Part shown: in pieces, positions 9,610 through 16,760 of the stretch
Numbering within the stretch: position 1 is the first letter of the stretch
Layout: each line of letters opens with the position of its first letter
From: Microbulbifer rhizosphaerae
GTDB lineage: Bacteria > Pseudomonadota > Gammaproteobacteria > Pseudomonadales > Cellvibrionaceae
NCBI RefSeq assembly: GCF_014191725.1
Contig: NZ_JACHWZ010000022.1
Location: forward strand, 30,432-94,431
Length of the DNA stretch: 64,000 nt
Direction of reading: 5' to 3'
Program-made: the position numbers and the translations under genes
The notes under the pieces: generated by a model
Told to the model about the DNA's origin: nothing
The model's database searches: none
What the model saw: only the letters and a program-made list of their open reading frames with translations

Positions 9610-10784
9610 AGAACCTCCTGTGACTGCCGCGCCGCCAGCGGCGGGAACTTGTCTTCAGCCGGGCGCAGGGCCGCGAGCTTTTCCTCGATGGAGACGTTGC
9701 GCTTCTTCACCCACAGGTAGACGCCGCTGCCCAGCACCAGGATGGCGATAAGATCCAGCAAGGCCCAGAGAATTTTCAGCGGCAGGCCGCCGTAGTCTCC
9801 GAAGTGCAGCGGGCGGGACAGCAGCAACGCGGTCACATACCAGGGCATCTCCGCCACCGCCGTCAGTTCGCCGGTGGCGGCGTCCACCAGCACTGGTGTC
9901 ATCAGTTTGGAAGTAAACGGCGTATTCCCCTGCATAAAGACGCCGAAGTGATGCGGGCTGGCGAAGGGGTTGCCTGGGAAGGCGACAAAGCCGGGCTCCA
10001 TCTCCGGCGCCGCGGCCCGCGCCGTTTCCAGGGCGCGCTCCACCGAGTGGTCCACACCTTCGGTCAGGGCGTCGTTCCGGTAATCCTCGGTCATCACCGC
10101 CAGCTCACTGCTCTGCCACTGGCCGAATATCGGCAGCGCGAGGGTGTTGATCACGCCGGTGACGCCGACCACCATCACCCACACCAGGATGGCGATGCCG
10201 AGCAGGTTGTGCAGATCCAGCCATTTCAGTCGCGGCGAGCGGTTGCGGCGCACGGTGCCGAACTTCAGCTTCGACATAAACGGGCCGTAGACCACTGCGC
10301 CGGACACCAGCGATGCCGCCAGCAGCAATCCCATAAAGCCGAGAAACAAGGTGCCGCCGAGCCCGGCGAACATATCCAGGTGCAGGCGGTAAATCACATA
10401 CATGAATCCCTGCTGGAGGGGATATTCGTGAAGGAATTCCCCGGTGCGGGCGTCGTACATGAAGAAGGCGGTGGCCTCCGCGGCGTCCACCGTTTTCGCC
10501 ATCCCCACGTACCAGGCCTCCGGCTCCTCAGGTTCCCGATACAGGTACTGCACCGCGTCCTGCGGCCGGCGCACAGCGGCGGCCGCCGCGATATCGTCGA
10601 CGCTGGCCGTCGCGGCAGCCCCGGGCATCTCCGGCGGCTCCACCGAATTGCCCAGGGCGTGATCTATCTCGTGGTAGAAGATCAGCGGCAGGCCGGTGAC
10701 GCACAGCATCAACAGGAACAGAGTGGAGATCAGGCTGGTCCATTTGTGGACCAGGTACCAGTTGCGGATGGATTGCGCCTTCAT
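9606..10784 (-). CDS. PepSY-associated transmembrane protein (PiuB-like)
   Basis: This is a 392-residue inner-membrane protein of the PepSY_TM family, commonly found beside siderophore receptors and thought to help iron release or reduction after uptake. The N-terminal membrane helix after RNWYLVHKWTSLISTLFLLMLCVTGLPL has the conserved HKW. Further helices are LFLGFMGLLLAASLVSGAVV, NLLGIAILVWVMVVGVTGVINTL and ILWALLDLIAILVLGSGVYLWVKKR. The WLDLHNLLG histidine is typical of the family. It lies 15 bp downstream of the receptor gene and so shares its Fur-controlled promoter. A tiny membrane protein overlaps its stop codon. Confidence 0.88.
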   Translation of the reverse strand: MKAQSIRNWYLVHKWTSLISTLFLLMLCVTGLPLIFYHEIDHALGNSVEPPEMPGAAATASVDDIAAAAAVRRPQDAVQYLYREPEEPEAWYVGMAKTVDAAEATAFFMYDARTGEFLHEYPLQQGFMYVIYRLHLDMFAGLGGTLFLGFMGLLLAASLVSGAVVYGPFMSKLKFGTVRRNRSPRLKWLDLHNLLGIAILVWVMVVGVTGVINTLALPIFGQWQSSELAVMTEDYRNDALTEGVDHSVERALETARAAAPEMEPGFVAFPGNPFASPHHFGVFMQGNTPFTSKLMTPVLVDAATGELTAVAEMPWYVTALLLSRPLHFGDYGGLPLKILWALLDLIAILVLGSGVYLWVKKRNVSIEEKLAALRPAEDKFPPLAARQSQEVL

Positions 10785-10799
10785 TTCACACAGCCCTCC

Positions 10800-12902
10800 C
10801 TAGAAAGTGTACTGGTAGCTCACCGCCATATTGCGCGGCGCACCGTAATAGCCGATTTCGTACAGGCTGGTGATGTATTTCTCGTCCGTGAGGTTGCTCA
10901 CGTTGAGCTGCAGCCGGGAATTGGCGTCGATATCCCAGCGCGCAAAAGCGTTGAGCAGCAGGTGGGCACCCTGCTCTATTTCCACCCCGGTATAGGAATC
11001 CACCTTGGAGGTCCGCGACTGCCAGTTGCCGCCCAGCCCCAGGGAAACGTCCGGCAGTTGGGGCAGGGTCGCGTTCACGGAGAAGTTGACGGTCTCCCGC
11101 GGCACCCAGGTGTAGGTATCGTCACCGGCCTCGTCTTCGAGTTCGAGGGAGGTGAAACCGAGCACCAGGTTCATGTACTCGTTCAGCGCCCCGGAAACTT
11201 CTATTTCGAATCCCTCCGAATCGACATCCGCGCCTTGGTAATAATATTGGAGAGTATCGGGATTCAGGCCTGCATAGGTGGCGAGCCCGCGCTGCTCGGC
11301 CTTGAATACCGCCAGCGTCGCCAGCAGGCGGCCATCCAGCCAGTCGGCCTTGGCCCCCAGCTCGTAATTCACGCCCTTGGTGGGGTCCAGGTAAACGCCG
11401 TCGATATCGTATTGATCCTGAGGCTGGTAGATATCCGAGTAACTGGCGTAAACGGAGATATTGCCGGTGACTGAATAGGTCAGGCCCAGGTAGGGGCTGA
11501 TCTCGCTTTCGTCGATATCGCCGCGCAGGCTGGTCACCGAGCGCTCGTAACTGACGGCGTTGAAGCCGGGAATAATACTCAGGCTGCCAAAATTGAGCCT
11601 GGTGGCGCCGTAAACACGGGAGAGCGTCTGTTCGCTCTGGTCCCACAGGGTCCTGGCCCCCCAGGGAGGCTCGGCCACCATGTCTCCCCCGTAAGGAAAC
11701 CCCGGCAGCGCACCGAAGGCAGGATCGGTGGTATCCACCGGGTGCCAGTACTGGTCTCGCTCGCTGGTTGAATGGCTGGCGCCGAGGACGGCTTCATGGG
11801 TGGCACCAAACAGCTCGTACCCCCCAGAGAGGCCGGCGTCAAACAGATGGGCCTCATCCTTCGTCGGCCACTTGCCCGGATTGCCCAGCAGGCCGGTGCC
11901 GGTCTCCGGGTCGAGGCCCGTGATGGAATAGGCAAAAAACAGCTGGCTTTCGTCCTCGAAGCCGCGATAGTTGTAGGAGAGCTTCAACTCCCAGTCCGAC
12001 GGCAGCCGGTAGCTGTATTCCACAAAAGCCGTTTGGTTGACCGTATCCCAGTAGGTCCAGTCCTGGCTGGTGGACGCATCCGTGTCCCACTCCGCCTGGG
12101 TGCCGTCGCTGTTGGCGAATACCAGGCCGCCCCACATACCGCCGACGGTGTTCGCCGCCTGGTGAGAATAGCCCGCGGCCAGGGTGGAATTTTCCGTCAA
12201 CTGGCCGTCGACCACGCCGTAGATAAAAGTACGGTCATTCTCCACCCCGCGCAGGTGGGAACCGGAATCCTCCGCCGCCACCACCAGGCGACCGGCCCAG
12301 TCGCCACTGCCGCTGAGCGGCGTCGAATAATCCACCTCCACCCGGACCCGGTCGTAGGAGCCTGCGGTAACTCCCATCTGCCCACGGGCGTGGTTGGCAG
12401 GCCGCTTCCGCACGTAGTTGATGGTGCCGGACGAGTTGCCGACACCGGTCAGCAGGCCGTTGGCGCCGCGGATAATCTCCACTTTCTCGTAACCGAAGGA
12501 ATCCGTTGCACCGCGCACCAGGCCCCAGCCGTTGGGAAGGCCGACGCCATCCACCTGGGTGTTCTGGATCTCAAATCCACGGGACAGGTAATTGGTTCTG
12601 TTGGTCTCCCATCTCTCCACGCTGATACCGGTGGCCAGATCCAGCGCGTCGTTGATACTGCTGGCACCGTAGGCATCCATCAGTTCCCTATCGACCACGC
12701 TGATGGATTGGGGTGTGTTCTTGAGGTCGAGGTTCAGGCCCGTTGCCCCCTTGCTGGTGCGATTCTCGCGCACGCCGACGATAAACACTTCTTCGATATC
12801 GCCGGACTCATCCGAGCGACTTTCAGCTGCCTGGGCAACCAACGGCAGGGTGAGACTTACTGCCAGAGACAGGGGGGCGAAGGCGTTTAGCCTGGGGTTC
12901 AT
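10800..12902 (-). CDS. TonB-dependent ferric-siderophore receptor
   Basis: This is an outer-membrane receptor of about 700 residues for an iron-siderophore complex. The signal peptide is MNPRLNAFAPLSLAVSLTLP ending LVAQAAE. A TonB-box-like EEVFIVGV follows. The plug domain is clear: TPQSISVVDRELM, YLSRGFEIQNTQVDGVG and YEKVEIIRGANGLLTGVGNSSG. The beta-barrel ends with the classic aromatic terminus YQYTF. The pattern matches the TonB siderophore family (FpvA/FhuE/FoxA-like); the substrate cannot be told. The start at 12902 has GAGG seven bases upstream. An ATG at 12908 is also in frame but has the Shine-Dalgarno sequence too close. A Fur-like box covers the promoter. Confidence 0.93.
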   Translation of the reverse strand: MNPRLNAFAPLSLAVSLTLPLVAQAAESRSDESGDIEEVFIVGVRENRTSKGATGLNLDLKNTPQSISVVDRELMDAYGASSINDALDLATGISVERWETNRTNYLSRGFEIQNTQVDGVGLPNGWGLVRGATDSFGYEKVEIIRGANGLLTGVGNSSGTINYVRKRPANHARGQMGVTAGSYDRVRVEVDYSTPLSGSGDWAGRLVVAAEDSGSHLRGVENDRTFIYGVVDGQLTENSTLAAGYSHQAANTVGGMWGGLVFANSDGTQAEWDTDASTSQDWTYWDTVNQTAFVEYSYRLPSDWELKLSYNYRGFEDESQLFFAYSITGLDPETGTGLLGNPGKWPTKDEAHLFDAGLSGGYELFGATHEAVLGASHSTSERDQYWHPVDTTDPAFGALPGFPYGGDMVAEPPWGARTLWDQSEQTLSRVYGATRLNFGSLSIIPGFNAVSYERSVTSLRGDIDESEISPYLGLTYSVTGNISVYASYSDIYQPQDQYDIDGVYLDPTKGVNYELGAKADWLDGRLLATLAVFKAEQRGLATYAGLNPDTLQYYYQGADVDSEGFEIEVSGALNEYMNLVLGFTSLELEDEAGDDTYTWVPRETVNFSVNATLPQLPDVSLGLGGNWQSRTSKVDSYTGVEIEQGAHLLLNAFARWDIDANSRLQLNVSNLTDEKYITSLYEIGYYGAPRNMAVSYQYTF

Positions 12903-12946
12903 GGGCATACCTCACATCGTGTGATTATTGGAAGAAGGCGGGCAGG

Positions 12947-12989
12947 ATTGTATGCAAAGATAAATTAAATGCAAATGATATTGATTACT
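12947..12989 (-). promoter_or_regulatory. Promoter with overlapping Fur-like box
   Basis: Reading on the minus strand, a -35 TTGCAT (12969-12974) and a -10 TACAAT (12947-12952) are separated by 16 bp. A 19-bp Fur-like box, GCAAATGATATTGATTACT on the plus strand (12971-12989), matches the GATAATGATAATCATTATC consensus at 13 positions and overlaps the -35. This fits iron repression of the receptor, PepSY and small-protein genes. Confidence 0.7.
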
Positions 12990-13002
12990 ATTTATGAAAT
13001 AA

Positions 13003-13223
13003 ATGATGCCACCAAAGTACGGCGCCGATCCTTTCCGTCTGGACGAGTGCCCCAATATCCGGAGGTTAGTGTCAATAGCGGGACGATGACGACTCCTGCA
13101 CCGCATCGCTGGCCGCCTGCTCCGGCACGGCAATGACGATGAAAGCAGCACCGAGTCCATCTGGGGCCGGAACACCCTGTACAGCAGCGGCGGAAATTAC
13201 TGGGAGAAGGGCGCCTGCCCCTG
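13003..13223 (+). pseudogene. Possible decayed open reading frame
   Basis: One frame reads MMPPKYGADPFRLDECPNIR onward to an in-frame TGA at 13087. It then continues in the same frame to a GC-rich, codon-like tail containing ESIWGRNTLYSSGGNYWEKG and a stop at 13223. With the TGA repaired this would be a protein of about 70 residues. No family is recognised. It lies in the gap between the Fur-controlled receptor promoter and the next small gene, and may equally be chance. Confidence 0.2.
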
Positions 13224-13242
13224 ATCGGCCGGCGGGACTGTG

Positions 13243-13264
13243 CTGTAGGGGCGGCCGCTCCTAC
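13243..13264. repeat. Palindromic repeat of the GTAGGAGCGG family
   Basis: GTAGGGGCGG followed directly by CCGCTCCTAC forms a 20-bp palindrome with one mismatch (13245-13264). Related GTAGGAG palindromes occur at 26619, 30454 and 45390 in this window, so this is probably a dispersed REP-like element. Confidence 0.65.
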
Positions 13265-13359
13265 GGGAAAAGGATACGCCCACCGGAATAGCGGAGTCGC
13301 CATCCCGGACACTACCATTCGGTGAAAATGCGGTTTTCCCGATGCGGAGGAGGCAGAAG

Positions 13360-13557
13360 ATGAACACTCCGAGAGGTGGCCTGCGCGTGGCCAGCGTGCT
13401 GTTCGGACTGATGGCCCTGGGCCAGCTGTGGCGGGTATTCGCCACCCCGGAAGTATTGGTTGGCGGCGCACCCATGCCCGTCTGGCCGAGCGTGCTGGCG
13501 CTGATAATCCTCGCAATACTGTGCATCTGGCTGTGGAGGCTCTCCAACAGGGCCTGA
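13360..13557 (+). CDS. Small two-helix membrane protein of unknown function
   Basis: This 65-residue protein starts MNTPRGGLRVASVLFGLMAL and ends IWLWRLSNRA. Two hydrophobic segments (VASVLFGLMALGQLWRVF and WPSVLALIILAILCIWLW) predict two membrane helices separated by a loop with GGAPMPVWP. The ATG at 13360 has an excellent GGAGGAGG ribosome binding site. An upstream ATG at 13342 lies on the far side of that site and is rejected. No family is recognised, and the neighbours give no clue to function. Confidence 0.7.
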   Translation: MNTPRGGLRVASVLFGLMALGQLWRVFATPEVLVGGAPMPVWPSVLALIILAILCIWLWRLSNRA

Positions 13558-13614
13558 GACAATCGTCTGTAAGCGGTTTTCCATGGGAGGCCCGCTGGAA
13601 CTAACTCCCGCTAC

Positions 13615-13643
13615 TTACCGCGCCCCCGGCGAGGCGCTATAAT
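13615..13643 (+). promoter_or_regulatory. Candidate sigma-70 promoter for the SulP gene
   Basis: A perfect -10 TATAAT (13638-13643) has a weak -35 TTACCG (13615-13620) exactly 17 bp upstream. The same GGCGNTATAATNCCCGC context occurs in front of valS at 36278-36294. Transcription would begin close to the hairpin at 13656. Confidence 0.55.
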
Positions 13644-13655
13644 CCCGCTCTTCAG

Positions 13656-13682
13656 AAAGACCCGGTTTTTTGCCGGGTCTTT
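13656..13682. terminator. Perfect 10-bp hairpin in the SulP leader
   Basis: AAAGACCCGG (13656-13665) and CCGGGTCTTT (13673-13682) pair perfectly around a seven-base loop TTTTTTG. It lies just downstream of the TATAAT box and 35 bp before the SulP start codon. It could end transcription from either side or stabilise the 5' end of the SulP mRNA; the T-run is in the loop rather than after the stem. Confidence 0.5.
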
Positions 13683-13716
13683 CCGGTTGTGCCACTGAAA
13701 ACCGGGAGCTCTCCAC

Positions 13717-15408
13717 TTGTTCGTCTCCGCCCTACGTCAATCCTTCGCCGACGGCAGTCTTTTCGGCACCCTGCCGCGCAACCTGATCGCCGGGATCACC
13801 GTGGGCATAGTGGCGCTGCCACTGTCCATGGGCCTCGCCATCGCCAGCGGTGTGCCGCCGCAGCACGGGCTCTATACCGCCATCGTCGGCGGTATCGTGG
13901 TGGCACTGCTGGGCGGCTCCCGGGTGAATATCTCCGGCCCCACCGCCGCATTTGTGGTGGTACTGCTGCCGGTGGTGCAGCAGTTCGGCCTCGGCGGCCT
14001 GCTGCTGGCGGGCCTGCTGGCAGGGTTGATCACAATTGGGTTCGGCCTGCTCAAGCTGGGACGGCTCATCCAGATTATCCCCTATCCGGTGATCGTCGGA
14101 TTCACCTCCGGTATCGGCACGGTGATCGCCTTTTTGCAAATGAAAGACTTCCTCGGCCTGCAACCGGAACCGGGGGCCACACATTTTCTGCAGCAACTGG
14201 GCGCACTCGCGGCAGCGCTGCCCAGCTTTCGCTGGCAGGAGTTCGCTATCGGCGCGCTTACCCTGGGTATGCTGATACTGTGGAAAAAAGTACCCGGGCG
14301 CATTCCCGCCTACCTGGTGGCGCTGCTGGTGGGCACTCTCGTCGCGTCGGTATTCAACGGCAGCGCCGACCTGCCGGACGTGGACACCATCGCCTCGCGC
14401 TTCCGCTTTTCCCTGGGCGGTGTCGAGGGCAGCGGAATACCGCCGGTGGCACCGCACTTTTTACTACCCTGGCAATTGCCAGGGCCGGACGGCATGCCCA
14501 TAGGTTTCAGCTGGGAACTGCTGCGCGCGCTGATCGGACCGGCGTTTTCCATCGCCCTGCTGGGCGCATTGGAATCCCTGCTGTGTGCGGTAGTGGCAGA
14601 CGGCATGAGCGGCCAGCAGCACGACCCGGACGGCGAACTGGTCGGTCAGGGCATGGGCAATATAGCGGTGGCTTTTTTCGGTGGCATCCCGGTCACAGCG
14701 GCTATCGCGCGTACAGCGACCAACGTGCGCTCCGGTGGCAGCACTCCGCTGTCCGCAGTGGTGCACGGACTGTTTGTACTGCTGGCCATGCTGTTGCTGG
14801 CCCCCTGGCTGTCGCTGATCCCCATGGCAGCGATGGCCGCGGTACTTCTGGTCGTGGCCTGGAATATGAGCGAGGCGGGCCACGCACTGCATATCCTGCG
14901 CCGGGCGCCGCGGGCGGACGCCGCGGTGCTGCTCACCTGCTTCGCACTCACCGTGGCGATCGATATGCAGGTGGCGGTAGCCGCGGGCCTGGCGCTGGCC
15001 TCGGTGCTGTTTATCCGCCGGGTGACCGAACTCACGCAAACCACACTGATCAAACCCCACGGGGAAGCGGAACATCAGCAGGAAAAAGGGGTAGTGCTCT
15101 ACGACCTGGACGGCCCACTGTTTTTCGGCGCCGCCTACAAGGCCCTGAAAATCGTCACCGCGGTGGATCGCGATGTGCACACGGTGGTGCTGGATATGCG
15201 GGATGTTGCGGTGTTGGATGCCACTGCCATGGAAAACCTGGAGGCTATCGCCAGGCATCTGGCCGGGCGGCACACCACCCTTTACCTGATCCACGTGCGG
15301 CCCGCTCTGGTAAAGAAGATGCGCCGTTACGGGCTGCTGGACGCAACCACTCCGACCCGGCTGGCCAGGGATTACCAGGCAGTCCTGAGTCAGCTGAGCA
15401 GCGCTTAG
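13717..15408 (+). CDS. SulP-family anion transporter with STAS domain
   Basis: This is a 563-residue inner-membrane transporter of the SulP/SLC26 family, which carries sulfate, bicarbonate or other anions. The membrane part (about 1-420) has ten or more hydrophobic segments, with the family signatures GIVALPLSMGLAIASGVPPQHGLYTAIVGG and SRVNISGPTAAFVVVL. A C-terminal STAS domain (about 445-560) includes VVLYDLDGPLFFGAAYKALK and VVLDMRDVAVLDATAMENLE. The start is a TTG at 13717 with GGGAG upstream; no ATG fits the conserved N terminus. A promoter and hairpin precede it. The transported anion cannot be inferred. Confidence 0.92.
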   Translation: MFVSALRQSFADGSLFGTLPRNLIAGITVGIVALPLSMGLAIASGVPPQHGLYTAIVGGIVVALLGGSRVNISGPTAAFVVVLLPVVQQFGLGGLLLAGLLAGLITIGFGLLKLGRLIQIIPYPVIVGFTSGIGTVIAFLQMKDFLGLQPEPGATHFLQQLGALAAALPSFRWQEFAIGALTLGMLILWKKVPGRIPAYLVALLVGTLVASVFNGSADLPDVDTIASRFRFSLGGVEGSGIPPVAPHFLLPWQLPGPDGMPIGFSWELLRALIGPAFSIALLGALESLLCAVVADGMSGQQHDPDGELVGQGMGNIAVAFFGGIPVTAAIARTATNVRSGGSTPLSAVVHGLFVLLAMLLLAPWLSLIPMAAMAAVLLVVAWNMSEAGHALHILRRAPRADAAVLLTCFALTVAIDMQVAVAAGLALASVLFIRRVTELTQTTLIKPHGEAEHQQEKGVVLYDLDGPLFFGAAYKALKIVTAVDRDVHTVVLDMRDVAVLDATAMENLEAIARHLAGRHTTLYLIHVRPALVKKMRRYGLLDATTPTRLARDYQAVLSQLSSA

Positions 15409-15478
15409 GCACTTGGGTGATTTTTTGTGCAAACTGCTGTACAATGGCCGATTCACGTAGAAAATCGGGACATTTATT

Positions 15479-15673
15479 GTGGCCAAGAAAGCTACCAGCG
15501 CCTCCAAACGCAAGCAACCCACCACCCTCGAGAGCCGCGAGAATATCGAGGAACAAGTAAAGGCCTTCCTCGCCGCTGGCGGTGAAATCCAGCAGGTGCC
15601 GAAGGGTGTGAGCGGCCAGACCAGCACCTCCGGCCCCAAGCACATTACCCTGGGTAAGAAACCCCGCAGTTAA
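15479..15673 (+). CDS. Small basic conserved protein of unknown function
   Basis: This 64-residue protein starts with GTG at 15479 and reads MAKKATSASKRKQPTTLESR. It has a lysine-rich N terminus, a short predicted helix ENIEEQVKAFLAAGG, then IQQVPKGVSG and a basic C terminus ITLGKKPRS. A TACAAT -10-like box lies at 15440-15445. The helix-plus-QxPxGxSG pattern resembles small conserved proteins of pseudomonads, but I cannot assign a function. It is convergent with secF; a hairpin follows directly after the stop. Confidence 0.7.
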   Translation: MAKKATSASKRKQPTTLESRENIEEQVKAFLAAGGEIQQVPKGVSGQTSTSGPKHITLGKKPRS

Positions 15674-15675
15674 CA

Positions 15676-15714
15676 GTGGTCAGTGGCCAGTGAAAAACAC
15701 CGACCACTAACCAC
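15676..15714. terminator. Inverted repeat between convergent genes
   Basis: GTGGTCAGTGG (15676-15686) and CCACTAACCAC (15704-15714) form an 11-bp stem with one wobble pair, between the small basic gene and the end of secF. Related GTGG...CCAC arms occur between RDD and lptG at 31036-31059. It probably serves as a bidirectional terminator or is a dispersed repeat; there is no T-run. Confidence 0.45.
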
Positions 15715-15726
15715 CATCCGCTAGCC

Positions 15727-16749
15727 TCAGGGCATTTCCTCCAGCTCCGCCCCCTCCTTCACCGGTGGCATCATGTCCTCCCGGGTGATTCCCAGCAGCA
15801 TCAGAGTGTTGGCGGCCACGTAGACGGACGAATAGGTACCCACTACCACGCCGACGATCAGCGCCAGCGAGAAGTTGTGAATCAGCTCGCCGCCGAAGAA
15901 TTGCAGGGCCCATAGCACCAGCAAGGTGGTGAAGGACGTCATGAAGGTACGGCCGAGCGTCTGGCTGATGGAAATATTGATGATTTCCATCGTGCTCGCC
16001 TTGCGCACCCTGCGGAAGTTCTCGCGGATGCGGTCCGACACCACGATGGTGTCGTTGAGCGAGTAGCCGATTACCGCCAGGACCGCCGCCAGCACGGTGA
16101 GATCGAAATCCAGTTTCAACAGCGCGAAGAAGCCCAGCACGATAATCACGTCGTGGGCCAGGGCCACCACCGCGCCGATGGAAAACTTGTACTGGAAACG
16201 CAGGGCCACATAGGCCATCACCACAAACAGCGCGAACAGCATGCCCAGGCCGCCGTCGTCCCTCAGCTCTTCGCCGATCTGCGGGCCGACCATTTCCACC
16301 CGGCGCAGCTCCACATCGCCGTCCGCGCCCTGGCGCAACACGCTCACTACCTCGTCGCCGATGGACTGTGTCGCCTCTTCATCCCGCGCGCTGAGCTGGG
16401 TCTGCTCCTCGGCCACTTCCGGAGGCAGCTTGATCAGCAGCTCGTTATCGGAACCGAAGCGCACCACCGAAGCGCCGGCATAGCCGGCATCCACCAGCTG
16501 ACTGCGCACATCCTCGATGCGCGGGGCTTTTTCATAGCCCACCTCCACCTGGGTGCCGCCGGTAAAATCCAGCCCGAACTGCAGGCCATTCACCACAAGC
16601 GCGGCGATGGATGCCACCACCAGGGCGATGGACGCGGCCGCAGCCAGTTTGCGCCAGCGCATAAAATCGAATACGCGCTTGCCCATATATTCGGTGATCT
16701 GGCCATCTTCCACTTTGGTCTCAGCGGCTTTGCTTTTGCTCTCACTCAC
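15727..16749 (-). CDS. secF: Protein translocase subunit SecF
   Basis: SecF works with SecD and SecYEG in the inner membrane, using the proton motive force to pull exported proteins across. The protein has about 340 residues and six membrane segments. The first is followed by FGLDFTGGTQVEV, the SecF signature. The C-terminal part shows VVALAHDVIIVLGFFALL, VIGYSLNDTIVVSDRIREN and LGRTFMTSFTTLLVLWAL. I choose the GTG at 16749 because GGAG lies seven to eight bases upstream. A TTG at 16770 would overlap the end of secD and has no ribosome binding site. secD ends 11 bp upstream, so the two are co-transcribed. Confidence 0.95.
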   Translation of the reverse strand: MSESKSKAAETKVEDGQITEYMGKRVFDFMRWRKLAAAASIALVVASIAALVVNGLQFGLDFTGGTQVEVGYEKAPRIEDVRSQLVDAGYAGASVVRFGSDNELLIKLPPEVAEEQTQLSARDEEATQSIGDEVVSVLRQGADGDVELRRVEMVGPQIGEELRDDGGLGMLFALFVVMAYVALRFQYKFSIGAVVALAHDVIIVLGFFALLKLDFDLTVLAAVLAVIGYSLNDTIVVSDRIRENFRRVRKASTMEIINISISQTLGRTFMTSFTTLLVLWALQFFGGELIHNFSLALIVGVVVGTYSSVYVAANTLMLLGITREDMMPPVKEGAELEEMP

Positions 16750-16760
16750 GGTCGGCGCTC

